In this document: piece after piece, positions 41,536-49,986 of the stretch
Layout of the letters: the number at the start of each line of letters is the position of its first letter
Position numbering within the stretch: the stretch's first letter is position 1
Assembly (NCBI GenBank): GCA_964600385.1
Contig: CAZRJC010000014.1
Location: forward strand, 1-49,986
Direction of reading: 5' to 3'
DNA: 49,986 nucleotides
From: DMER64 sp964600385
Lineage (GTDB): Bacteria; Bacteroidota; Bacteroidia; Bacteroidales; UBA932
Notes under the pieces: model-generated
Databases searched by the model: none
What the model was told of the DNA's origin: nothing
Seen by the model: the letters and a program-made list of their open reading frames with translations, nothing else
Translations under genes and position numbers: made by a program

Positions 41536-44500
41536 ATGTACAGAAAAATCGCCTTATTGGTTTTTTGCCTTTTAGCGGTAATGCCTCTTTCGGCAAAGGT
41601 CGCTTTGCCCAGAGTCATCAGTAACAGTATGGTATTACAGCAGGATAAAAAGATTAACATATGGGGCTGGGCCGATCCCGGAGAAAAGGTAACTCTGCGC
41701 TTTGTAAACGAAAACCGCTCCGTTACGGCAGACAGCAACGGCAACTGGAGCATGTCATTGCCCAAAATGAAAGCCGGCGGACCTTTCCAAATGGAAATCA
41801 ACGACATTGTCATTGAAGATATCATGATTGGTGATGTGTGGTTATTTTCAGGACAATCCAATATAGAATTGCAGGTCAGACGTGTTGCCATAAGGTATCC
41901 CCAGGAGGTTACCTCTTATACAAACATGAATATGAGGGAATTCAGAACCCGCACCGACTATGCTTTTGATGGGCCCAGGAAGGACCTGTCCTCAGGTCAA
42001 TGGACTGTCTGCACTCCCGAAAACGCCAGGGAATTTTCTGCCCTGGGTTATTTTTTTGCAAAAAGCCTTTATGAAAAGTACCAGATACCTATAGGTGTAA
42101 TAGTAAACGCCGTGGGTGGGTCACCGCTCGATGCCTGGCTGGACGAGGCGACACTCAAAACATTTCCCGGACCTGACGGAATTGATCATTATGAACAGAT
42201 AATCACCAGGCTCAAGAGAGAAGGATATGTAGACAGTGTAAGACAAGCGGAACAGGCCAATGCAGCTAGATTCCGCTCGTTCTTTACCCGGGATCCCGGC
42301 ATTGATGGCCTTTCAGATAAATGGACCCCTTACCTTGTTCCTTCTTTCTGGAACCAACCCCAAGCCACGCCCTCGGGCCCTTTATCCCAGGGGATCGGCT
42401 CGGTCTGGTTCAAAAAGGAATTCTTTCTTACAAAAGAACAATTACAGAAAGCCGAGGCCGGTCCGGAGGGATCTGCCGGAACGCTCATCCTGGGGACCAT
42501 GGTGGACTCGGATCGTACATACCTTAACAAAAAAGAGATAGGATTCACTGCATACCAATACCCGCCCCGGATATACAATGTGCCAAAAGGGCTGCTTAAG
42601 GAAGGAAAGAACGAAATCCTTATCAAGATTGAGAATCTTGCCGGACCGGGAGGGTTTACAGAGGGTAAGGATTATACGTTATACCTCGGCGTAAAGCATC
42701 CGTTTTATGACGGGGCGGAGAAAATTCCGCTGGCCGGCGATTTGTGGTATGCCCAGAAGGGATCGGAACTCTCACGATGGAATATAAATTTCAGTCTGAA
42801 CAGAAGCACTACATGGCATTATCAACCGGCAGGCCTGTATAATGCCCTGCTGGCACCTCTTACTGGCTACACCGTGAAGGGAGCCATCTGGTATCAGGGA
42901 GAATCTTCCATTGAAAGAAGGGATTACGACCAAATGCTCAAGGCATTGATAGAAAAATGGCGTGAAGATTTCGGGAATAAACGATTGCCTTTTATTGTGG
43001 TTCAATTGCCCAATTTCATGAAAGACAGTGAAGAATGGCCGGTGGAGAGTCAGTGGGCGTGGCGTCGTGATGAGCAACGGCGCGCGGTACAGCAAGCCAA
43101 ACATACGGCACTGGCCGTTGCCATAGACCTGGGTGAGTGGAATGATATCCATCCACTCAATAAAAAAGATCTGGCACAACGAGTGGCTGCCTGTGCAGAA
43201 TACCTTGCATACGGGAACAGGAAAGCGTCTCTGTCTCCCGTACCCGACAAAGTCCGCAGACGAGGAAAGGCGGTAGTAATTACCTTCAAGCATGCCGGCG
43301 AGGGGCTTATGACAAAAGACGGGAACGTGCCGCTTCATTTTGTGGTGTCTGACCACAGGGGCACCTATTACAGGGCCAATGCGGTTATTAAAGGAAGAAA
43401 CAAGATTATTGTCCGGGCTCCCGATGGATTCAAACCGGTAACGGTAAGGTATGCCTGGGGGAACAATCCGCAGGAGGCCAATCTGCAGAGCAAGGCAGGT
43501 CTGCCGGTCTCTCCTTTCCAGGTTACATTAAATAATCCGGAATTAAAAAAGATACACAAAGATGTAAAAGACGAGAGGGGTAAACTTGTGCCGTGGCGGA
43601 AAGGCGCACGGGAAACGGGCAAATACAGGAACCTGTTTCTCGAGGCCGGTTATTCTCAGGAAGAGATAGATGCCAAACTGGCCAAAACGTATTACGATTT
43701 ATTTGAAGGCCCTGACAAAATCTATTTCCAGGTGGAAGATTCTCTGGGGTATGTTTCTGACCTGAAGAATTTTGATGTGCGTACCGAAGGCATGTCCTAT
43801 GGCCTGATGATAGCCGTACAATGGAATGATAAAGACATGTTTGACCGTCTGTGGCGCTGGGCAAAACGCTATATGCAACAAAAAGACGGTCCCCGTAAGG
43901 GATACTTTGCCTGGAGCGTCAATCCGGCAACAGGAGAAAAAAATTCAGAAGGAACGGCCTCCGATGGCGAATTGTATTTTGTTACCACACTGCTTTTTGC
44001 ATCGAATCGCTGGGGCAATGATACCGGAATAGATTATCATGCAGAGGCCCGTGCTTTGCTCGACACCATGTTCAGCAAAGACGGTAAGGGAGGCATATAC
44101 AATATTATTGATACAGCCGAGAAAAAAATAACATTCACGCCCGATGGTTCGGGTTACCAATGGACCGATCCCTCGTACTTTTTGCCTGCCTTCTATGAGG
44201 TTTGGGCAGAATATGCCGGGGACGGCCGTCAGGATTTGTATCGTGCCTGCGCAGACACGGCCAGGGTATTCCTTCACAGAGCCTGTGATCCACGTACGGG
44301 TTTGAATACAGATCAGACAGAATTCGACGGTTCGCCCAGAGGCTCTTCCTGGTTTCCAGCGGCTTTCCGTTATGATTCCTGGCGTGTCCCCATGAATATT
44401 GCCATGGATTATTCATGGTATGCCAAAGATTATAAATGGCAGGAAGATTACGCGCGCCGTTTTCAGGATTTTCTCTATTTCAGAGGACTGGACCGGTTTG

Positions 44501-44772
44501 AAGATCAGTTTAATCAGGACGGGACACTGCCTTCTGTGATACTTCAGGCCGGCGGATACCGGAAACTTCGTCATTCCCTCGGACTGGTTGCCACCTCGGC
44601 CTCGGCTTCCCTCATGGGAACCACACAGAAAAGCTGGAAGTTCGTGGACGCACTGTTGAATGCCCGGCTTGAACCGTACCCCGACGGGTACTTCGATCCG
44701 TATTATGACGGACTTTTGTATTTATTCGGCCTTATGCACTTGAGCGGAAATTACCGGATTATAGATAAATGA
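41536..44772 (+). CDS. Acetylesterase (SGNH) - GH8 oligoxylanase fusion
   Basis: 1078 aa with signal peptide (1-20). Residues 21-670 are a sialate-O-acetylesterase-like SGNH esterase (FSGQSNIELQ with the nucleophile Ser, GGSPLDAW, WYQGESS), with a jelly-roll-like insert at about 280-400, an arrangement like CE20. Residues about 675-1078 are GH8 of the reducing-end exo-oligoxylanase (Rex) kind, with Glu751 in RTEGMSYG, Asp810 in ASDGELYF and Asp958 in AMDYSWY. One chain could deacetylate and then shorten xylo-oligosaccharides. It starts 9 nt after GH3 and overlaps GH115 by 4 nt. Confidence 0.9.
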   Translation: MYRKIALLVFCLLAVMPLSAKVALPRVISNSMVLQQDKKINIWGWADPGEKVTLRFVNENRSVTADSNGNWSMSLPKMKAGGPFQMEINDIVIEDIMIGDVWLFSGQSNIELQVRRVAIRYPQEVTSYTNMNMREFRTRTDYAFDGPRKDLSSGQWTVCTPENAREFSALGYFFAKSLYEKYQIPIGVIVNAVGGSPLDAWLDEATLKTFPGPDGIDHYEQIITRLKREGYVDSVRQAEQANAARFRSFFTRDPGIDGLSDKWTPYLVPSFWNQPQATPSGPLSQGIGSVWFKKEFFLTKEQLQKAEAGPEGSAGTLILGTMVDSDRTYLNKKEIGFTAYQYPPRIYNVPKGLLKEGKNEILIKIENLAGPGGFTEGKDYTLYLGVKHPFYDGAEKIPLAGDLWYAQKGSELSRWNINFSLNRSTTWHYQPAGLYNALLAPLTGYTVKGAIWYQGESSIERRDYDQMLKALIEKWREDFGNKRLPFIVVQLPNFMKDSEEWPVESQWAWRRDEQRRAVQQAKHTALAVAIDLGEWNDIHPLNKKDLAQRVAACAEYLAYGNRKASLSPVPDKVRRRGKAVVITFKHAGEGLMTKDGNVPLHFVVSDHRGTYYRANAVIKGRNKIIVRAPDGFKPVTVRYAWGNNPQEANLQSKAGLPVSPFQVTLNNPELKKIHKDVKDERGKLVPWRKGARETGKYRNLFLEAGYSQEEIDAKLAKTYYDLFEGPDKIYFQVEDSLGYVSDLKNFDVRTEGMSYGLMIAVQWNDKDMFDRLWRWAKRYMQQKDGPRKGYFAWSVNPATGEKNSEGTASDGELYFVTTLLFASNRWGNDTGIDYHAEARALLDTMFSKDGKGGIYNIIDTAEKKITFTPDGSGYQWTDPSYFLPAFYEVWAEYAGDGRQDLYRACADTARVFLHRACDPRTGLNTDQTEFDGSPRGSSWFPAAFRYDSWRVPMNIAMDYSWYAKDYKWQEDYARRFQDFLYFRGLDRFEDQFNQDGTLPSVILQAGGYRKLRHSLGLVATSASASLMGTTQKSWKFVDALLNARLEPYPDGYFDPYYDGLLYLFGLMHLSGNYRIIDK

Positions 44773-47663
44773 ATATGAAAAATAATTTGATAAAGATCCT
44801 GCTGTCTGCAGGATTTGTTTTTTTACTCATCATGTCCTTCCCCGGGAAGGGAATGTCTTTGCCAAAAGAGCAATTTGTAAGCCGTAAAGCCATGCCCGGA
44901 GCATTCCCTCTTGTTACATCCACCGAATCTTCTTCCTTGTGGGTTTCTCCGGAAGATTATCCCGGAGTGCTCCGTGTTGCCGGACACCTGAAAACAGATA
45001 TTGCCCGGGTTACCGGAAGGACACCGGACCTGATCATTCAGAAGAAAGCGCCGCGGCTTCCCTTGCTTATCGTAGCAGGAACGGCAGGCAAGAACCCGGT
45101 TATAGACAAACTGATTAAAGAAGGACGCATAGATCCGCTCCTTCTGACAGGGAAAAGGGAGACGTATGTATTGACCGTAATTGAGCATCCCCTGCGTGGT
45201 GTGGAAAAAGCCCTTGTCATTGCCGGGAGCGATAAACGCGGGACCATTTATGGCCTGTATGAACTTTCTTCCCAGATTGGGGTAACGCCCCTTCATTTCT
45301 GGGCCGATGTTCCGGTTATTCCTTCCGACCAACTGTATGTGCTTCCCGGAAAATATACGCTGGGAGAACCCAAAGTGTACTACCGGGGCCTGTTTATCAA
45401 TGACGAGGCTCCCGCTCTGGCCGATTGGGTACACGAAAAATTCGGCGGCTTTAACAGCCGTTTCTACGAGCATGTTTTTGAATATATCATGCGGCTTAAG
45501 GGTAATTTTCTCTGGCCGGCCATGTGGGGCAGGGCCTTCTACGACGATGATCCTCAAAATCCCCTGCTGGCAGATGAATACGGAGTAGTCATAGGGACAT
45601 CCCATCACGAACTGCTCATGCGTGCCCATGTGGAATGGGCCCGTTACGGAGAAGGCGAATGGAACTACCAGACCAATAAAGAAGTGTTGCAGAAATTCTG
45701 GCGTCATGGTCTGGAGAGAATGGGAACAAACGAAAGTGTTGTTACGGTGGGCATGCGGGGCGACGGAGACGAGCCCATGAGCCGTGAAAGCAATATGGCA
45801 CTTCTCGAACAGATAATAAAGGACCAGAGGCAGATCATAGAAGAGGTAACGGGAAAGCCTGCCGCTGAAACCCCACAGATGTGGGCACTCTACAAAGAAG
45901 TTCAGGATTATTACGATCAGGGAATGCGAGTGCCCGACGATGTGACGCTCATGTTGTGTGACGACAACTGGGGGAATGTCCGAAAGTTGCCCAATCCGCA
46001 GGAACCTCGCAGGAGTGGAGGATATGGCATGTATTATCATTTCGATTACGTAGGTGGACCGCGCAATTATAAGTGGTTGAACACAAACACCATACCGCGC
46101 ATTTGGGAACAGATGGATCTCTGCTGGAAGCATAATGTGGACCGGATCTGGATAGTGAATGTAGGTGATATCAAACCCATGGAGTATCCGCTTGAGTTCT
46201 TTTTGGATATGGCCTGGGATCCCGCTGCCATGACCATTGAGCGGATGTCTGCTTATGACAAAGAATGGACGCGGTACTATTTTGGTCCGACCCATGCCGA
46301 TGGTATTGCCAGACTCCTTACGGATTACTCCCGTTTGAGCGGACGCCGCAAACCCGAGCTTATTAATCCACTTACTTTCAGTCTGATAAACTATAACGAG
46401 GCAGAAAGGGTGGTCCGTGAATATAATGAGTTGGAAAAAGAGGCTCAGGAAATATATGAATCCTTACTTCCGGAATATAAAGATGCTTATTATCAATTGG
46501 TTTTATTCCCCATTGTGGCTTCGGCCAATCTTTATGAATTGTATGTAACCGCAGCCCTGAACGGAATGTACACCGCACAGGGCAGGGCCTGCGCACCGCA
46601 GATGGCGGAGAAAGCTACAGCGCTCTTTGAAAAAGATTCCTTGCTGACTCTCGACTATCACACAAAACTTGCCAATGGGAAATGGAACCATATGATGTCC
46701 CAGACACATATAGGATATACGTACTGGCAGCAACCGCCTTTCAATGCCATCCCGCGTCTGTTCTGGCCGCAGGTTTCCGCTCAGGGAGAAATAAAGGCTG
46801 CCATAGAAGGACACCATGCTTCCTGGCCGGGAGATACCACTCTGGCAGTTACTCCCGTGTTGAATCCTTATGATAAGACTTCAACCTGGATTGAACTGTT
46901 CAATACGGGCTCTGCGCCCAGGAACTACAGGGTGGAAACGTCGGATAACCGGCTTGTCCTTTCATCAGATAACGGAACCCTGAACGGTCAGGAACGTTTA
47001 ATGGTAAGCGTTCGCTGGGATGATCTGCCTTACGGATTGTATGACACACAGGTAACGATCCATCGCGAGAACGGCCTCCCCATTGTCATTACAGTACCGT
47101 TATTCCATCCCAATCCGGCTGAATACGCCGTGGAGGGCGCCTTTGTGGAAAGCAACGGATACATAGTTGCCGAGGCGGAGCATTTTTCAAGGAATTCCGG
47201 AGGCCGCATGATTCACTGGAACATCATTCCGGGCCTGGGACGTACGCTTTCTGGCCTTCGTACAGAACACTCAGACGTATCCGGGATTGCTGACGGAGAA
47301 GAAAGAGGACAACTTGAATACGATATGGTTTTCTTTACTTCAGATACGGTTGAATTACATCTTCTTTTCTCTCCCACACTTGATTTTTATGGCAGAGGCC
47401 TGCGCTATGAAGTGTCATTCGACGACAATGAGTTCCAGGTGATAGATATTCACAGGGGATATACTCTCAGGGATTGGGAACGCTGGGTTGCCGATAATGT
47501 AATCCGTTCAGTTACCCGGCACGTAATTGACAACCCGGGTTTGCATACACTCAGGATCCGCGCGGTTGACCCGTTCCTGGTATTACAGCGCATAGAAATC
47601 AATGCCGGGGGTCTGAAACCGTCTTATCTGGGACCTCCCGAAAGTTACCGTTATATACCTTAG
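44769..47663 (+). CDS. GH115 xylan alpha-1,2-glucuronidase
   Basis: 964 aa, full length for GH115, with an N-terminal signal segment (residues 10-30). Typical blocks: YYRGLFINDEAPAL, LKGNFLWPAMWGRAFYDDD, GTSHHELLMRAHVEW, TVGMRGDGDEPM, MLCDDNWGN and IWIVNVGDIKPMEYP, which contain the acidic residues of the active site. It releases (4-O-methyl)-D-glucuronate from xylan or its oligomers. The start overlaps the stop of the esterase-GH8 gene (ATGA). The product feeds UxuB/UxuA on the other strand. Confidence 0.95.
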   Translation: MNMKNNLIKILLSAGFVFLLIMSFPGKGMSLPKEQFVSRKAMPGAFPLVTSTESSSLWVSPEDYPGVLRVAGHLKTDIARVTGRTPDLIIQKKAPRLPLLIVAGTAGKNPVIDKLIKEGRIDPLLLTGKRETYVLTVIEHPLRGVEKALVIAGSDKRGTIYGLYELSSQIGVTPLHFWADVPVIPSDQLYVLPGKYTLGEPKVYYRGLFINDEAPALADWVHEKFGGFNSRFYEHVFEYIMRLKGNFLWPAMWGRAFYDDDPQNPLLADEYGVVIGTSHHELLMRAHVEWARYGEGEWNYQTNKEVLQKFWRHGLERMGTNESVVTVGMRGDGDEPMSRESNMALLEQIIKDQRQIIEEVTGKPAAETPQMWALYKEVQDYYDQGMRVPDDVTLMLCDDNWGNVRKLPNPQEPRRSGGYGMYYHFDYVGGPRNYKWLNTNTIPRIWEQMDLCWKHNVDRIWIVNVGDIKPMEYPLEFFLDMAWDPAAMTIERMSAYDKEWTRYYFGPTHADGIARLLTDYSRLSGRRKPELINPLTFSLINYNEAERVVREYNELEKEAQEIYESLLPEYKDAYYQLVLFPIVASANLYELYVTAALNGMYTAQGRACAPQMAEKATALFEKDSLLTLDYHTKLANGKWNHMMSQTHIGYTYWQQPPFNAIPRLFWPQVSAQGEIKAAIEGHHASWPGDTTLAVTPVLNPYDKTSTWIELFNTGSAPRNYRVETSDNRLVLSSDNGTLNGQERLMVSVRWDDLPYGLYDTQVTIHRENGLPIVITVPLFHPNPAEYAVEGAFVESNGYIVAEAEHFSRNSGGRMIHWNIIPGLGRTLSGLRTEHSDVSGIADGEERGQLEYDMVFFTSDTVELHLLFSPTLDFYGRGLRYEVSFDDNEFQVIDIHRGYTLRDWERWVADNVIRSVTRHVIDNPGLHTLRIRAVDPFLVLQRIEINAGGLKPSYLGPPESYRYIP

Positions 47664-47667
47664 CGTA

Positions 47668-47695
47668 TTTTTTACACTAAGTTTGTTTTTTTACA
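47668..47695 (+). promoter_or_regulatory. Direct repeat upstream of the Nudix regulator
   Basis: TTTTTTACA occurs at 47668-47676 and 47687-47695, a spacing of 19 bp (about two helical turns). A TAAGTTTG -7-like element (47678-47685) lies between them, so a protein bound to the repeats would cover the promoter. Confidence 0.35.
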
Positions 47696-47737
47696 TATTT
47701 ATTTGTTACTTTGAATTCATACTTTAACAGGCCGCAA

Positions 47738-48460
47738 ATGACAGCACAAACAAATCACTCAATTTCAGTTGACTGTGTGGTTTTTGGATTTGATGGCCAA
47801 TCTCTTCAATGTTTACTTGTCAGGCGTGACACTCAGGATTACAAATTACCGGGGAGCCTGATTTTTGAGAACGAAGATATTCCTACGGCTGCTTACAGGG
47901 TCCTTGAAGAAATGACAGGCCTTCACAATGTTTTTCTTAAAGAGTTATCTGTCTTTTCCAATCCTTTCCGTGTAGGAGATAAGGATCTTGAGTGGATTAA
48001 CCGGTATTATAACGTCAACACTACACGTGTGGTAACTGTGGCTTATTATGCATTACTGAAACTTGACCGAAGGACCATTTTTTATACAGGAGCCAAAGGG
48101 GCAGAGTGGAAGGAGATATCGGCTATTGACCGGTTGGCCATGGATCATAAGGAAATCCTTACCCGGGCATTGAAGACCCTGAATAATGATCTGATACATT
48201 CTCCGGTCGCTTTCGAAATGCTACCTAAAAAATTCACAATCAGAGAGCTGGAGGTTTTATTTACGGCAATTCTGGGCGTAAGGCTCGATAGCCGGAATTT
48301 CCGTAAAAAGATTGCAGAATGCTCTTTCATTGTTCCTACCGGGGATAAAGAAATAAAGGTAGCTCATAAACCGGCCGCATTTTATTGTTTTGACAAGAAT
48401 AAATTCCTCCGTGAGGAAAAGAAACAGGTACAATTGAAACTAATTAACTGGAATTATTAA
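47738..48460 (+). CDS. xylR: Nudix-domain transcriptional regulator of xylose use (XylR-like)
   Basis: 240 aa from ATG 47738; a TTG at 47711 is the other option. An N-terminal Nudix fold (about 8-150) has a degenerate Nudix box: in GSLIFENEDIPTAAYRVLEEMTGL the REUxEE acid positions are RVLEEM, so hydrolysis is probably lost. A C-terminal winged helix (about 158-230) follows, as in NrtR and the Bacteroides AraR/XylR regulators. It would sense xylose or a related metabolite and control xylBA. It stands 1 nt before xylB. Confidence 0.85.
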   Translation: MTAQTNHSISVDCVVFGFDGQSLQCLLVRRDTQDYKLPGSLIFENEDIPTAAYRVLEEMTGLHNVFLKELSVFSNPFRVGDKDLEWINRYYNVNTTRVVTVAYYALLKLDRRTIFYTGAKGAEWKEISAIDRLAMDHKEILTRALKTLNNDLIHSPVAFEMLPKKFTIRELEVLFTAILGVRLDSRNFRKKIAECSFIVPTGDKEIKVAHKPAAFYCFDKNKFLREEKKQVQLKLINWNY

Positions 48461-48461
48461 T

Positions 48462-49946
48462 ATGACAAGTCTTGGAATTGATATCGGCAGTTCATCGGTG
48501 AAAGTGTCTCTTCTGAACATCGAATCGGGTAAATGTCTGGCCGCTGTAACTCTGCCCTCGTCTGAAATGCCCATAGAGGCAGCTCATCCTGGCTGGGCGG
48601 AACAGGATCCCGATATGTGGTGGACCTATGTGTGCGATGCCATTGCCCGCATTGCTGCAACTCATCCACTGAAAGAAATTAAGTCTGTTGGCATCACTTA
48701 CCAGATGCATGGACTGGTATGTATAGATGAAAACGGTAACCCGCTCAGAAAGTCCATCATTTGGTGTGACAGCCGGGCGGTAGAAACCGGAGAAAAGGCC
48801 TTCAGGGAGATAGGCCATGAAAAATGCCTGGCGCATCTGTTGAATTCACCCGGAAACTTTACTGCTTCAAAAATGGCATGGGTGAAACAAAATGAGCCAG
48901 AAATATTTGCCAGGACCTATAAATTCTTTCTGCCGGGAGATTACATTGCCTACAAACTTTCGGGGGATATCTGCACTACAGAATCGGGTCTTTCAGAACA
49001 GATACTGTGGGATTTTTCCACTGACACCCCGGCTGGGTTCGTAAGTGATTATTACGGCATTCCCTCTTCTTATCTTCCGGTTCACAAACCTTCGCTTGGC
49101 ATACAGAGTCATACCTCGCGTGAAACAGAGATGCGTCTGGGTATTCCCCAGGGTACCCCTATTTCTTACCGGGCAGGAGACCAGCCGAATAATGCCTTTT
49201 CGCTCAACGTAATGGATAGTGGTGAAATTGCAGCAACAGCCGGAACCTCGGGTGTTGTGTACGGAATTACAGACACGCCCAGGGCAGACAAGCAATCACG
49301 TGTCAATCCCTTCCTGCATGTAAACCACGGCAAAGGACATCCCCGTTACGGAGTACTTCTTTGCATTAACGGCACCGGTATCCTGAATGCCTGGATGAGA
49401 AAGAACGTCTCGCCCGAATTGAGTTATCCGCAGATGAACGAACTGATGGCGCTCGCACCGGCCGGAAGCGACGGATTGAGCATTCTTCCCTTCGGGAACG
49501 GAGCTGAACGGATCCTGGAAAACCGCTTTACCGGTGTGCAGATTAACGGACTGGACCTGAACAGGCACTCCCGCTCGCATTTCCTTCGTGCCGCACATGA
49601 AGGCATTGCTTTTTCTTTCCGTTACGGTGTGGATATCATGAAAGAAATGGGACTTGTCCCCAAGGTGATACGTGCCGGTGAAGCCAATATGTTCCTGAGC
49701 CCCGTATTCAGGAATACCCTGGCCACCTTGTGCAATGCCTCCATTGAACTTTACAATACGGATGGTTCGCTGGGTGCTGCACGCGGAGCTGCCTGGGGAG
49801 CAGGTTATTACGATAGTAGGTCAGCATGTTTTGCCGGTCTGAAATGCATCAGGAGTGAAGAACCCAGGGCAGCCTGGCGCGGACCGCTCGAAATGGCATA
49901 CCAGGACTGGAAGAATAAATTAGAAAAAGCAATCTCTAACATTTAA
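48462..49946 (+). CDS. xylB: Xylulokinase
   Basis: 494 aa FGGY kinase. GIDIGSSSVKVSLL (ATP-binding), YQMHG near residue 85 (characteristic of xylulokinase), TAGTSGVVYG, and GAARGAAWGAG at the C-terminus. It phosphorylates D-xylulose to xylulose-5-phosphate in the cytoplasm. It lies between the Nudix regulator (1 nt) and xylose isomerase (11 nt), which fixes the substrate among FGGY kinases. Confidence 0.95.
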   Translation: MTSLGIDIGSSSVKVSLLNIESGKCLAAVTLPSSEMPIEAAHPGWAEQDPDMWWTYVCDAIARIAATHPLKEIKSVGITYQMHGLVCIDENGNPLRKSIIWCDSRAVETGEKAFREIGHEKCLAHLLNSPGNFTASKMAWVKQNEPEIFARTYKFFLPGDYIAYKLSGDICTTESGLSEQILWDFSTDTPAGFVSDYYGIPSSYLPVHKPSLGIQSHTSRETEMRLGIPQGTPISYRAGDQPNNAFSLNVMDSGEIAATAGTSGVVYGITDTPRADKQSRVNPFLHVNHGKGHPRYGVLLCINGTGILNAWMRKNVSPELSYPQMNELMALAPAGSDGLSILPFGNGAERILENRFTGVQINGLDLNRHSRSHFLRAAHEGIAFSFRYGVDIMKEMGLVPKVIRAGEANMFLSPVFRNTLATLCNASIELYNTDGSLGAARGAAWGAGYYDSRSACFAGLKCIRSEEPRAAWRGPLEMAYQDWKNKLEKAISNI

Positions 49947-49957
49947 ATACTAATTAT

Positions 49958-49986
49958 ATGGCAACAAAAGAATTTTTTCCCGGAAT
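49958..49986 (+). CDS. xylA: Xylose isomerase, first nine codons (cut by window end)
   Basis: Only MATKEFFPG and two bases of the next codon are present. This matches the usual N-terminus of bacteroidal xylose isomerase, and the position 11 nt after xylB fits. The rest lies outside the window. It would turn D-xylose into D-xylulose for XylB. Confidence 0.75.

Noticed and set aside
44823..46295. A 490-codon open frame antisense to GH115
   Set aside because: GH115 on the plus strand has clear family motifs throughout. The antisense translation has no recognisable features, and long shadow frames are common opposite such genes.
1..49986. CRISPR arrays, tRNA or rRNA genes, prophage or insertion sequences
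   Set aside because: No regular repeat-spacer pattern, no cloverleaf-like segment and no transposase, integrase or phage gene was seen by reading. A tRNAscan or ISfinder search would be needed to exclude degenerate cases.

Overview
The window looks like a chromosomal segment of a Bacteroidota bacterium, most likely order Bacteroidales. The support is a SusC/SusD pair, many Bacteroidota-type lipoprotein signals, promoters of the TAnnTTTG (-7) type, almost no Shine-Dalgarno sequences, a two-domain FTCD for histidine breakdown, a DUF5020 protein, and a Nudix-type sugar regulator next to xylulokinase and xylose isomerase. No tRNA, rRNA, CRISPR array, insertion sequence or prophage gene was recognised. 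Assignment below order is not possible from the sequence alone.

Layout. 1-4080: a bidirectional terminator, an orphan lipoprotein, about 1 kb of gene-free DNA full of palindromic repeats (642-1666), a cold-shock/RRM RNA-chaperone pair, and two lipoproteins on the minus strand. 4197-11581: a tightly overlapping plus-strand lipid or polyketide cluster. It holds an ApeP-like hotdog protein, a lipoprotein, an ApeI-like hotdog dehydratase, a LolA-like carrier, DarA-like and DarB-like dialkylresorcinol enzymes, a small HTH-like protein, a BtrH_N-type acyl transferase candidate and an ABC-2 exporter. A 720-aa STAS-kinase fusion (11638-13800) and a periplasmic glutathione peroxidase follow. 14346-26311: mostly housekeeping or secreted functions (FemX-like transferase, cyclase, two HAD phosphatases, alpha/beta hydrolase, M28 and M24 peptidases, GH26 mannanase, DUF5020, YgiQ). 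26324-36801: a SusC/SusD pair divergent from a histidine-degradation operon (hutH, hutI, MBL hydrolase, FTCD, nitroreductase) that lacks urocanase.

36803-49986 is a glucuronoxylan module. Mannonate dehydratase and an SDR mannonate oxidoreductase diverge from a GH3 beta-xylosidase, an esterase-GH8 fusion, a GH115 alpha-glucuronidase, a degenerate-Nudix regulator, xylulokinase and the first codons of xylose isomerase. Together these would deacetylate xylo-oligosaccharides, remove glucuronate, cut to xylose, and feed xylose to xylulose-5-phosphate and glucuronate-derived fructuronate to 2-keto-3-deoxygluconate.

The best candidate for an undescribed system is the 4197-13800 block. It has the dehydratase and envelope parts of aryl-polyene clusters and the DarA/DarB pair of dialkylresorcinol clusters, but no elongating ketosynthase, acyl carrier protein or acyltransferase of its own, and a STAS-kinase fusion lies next to it. 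A second theme is promoter architecture. Several genes have a TAnnTTTG element only 3-6 nt before the ATG, and two divergent pairs have mirror-image -7 elements that form palindromes.
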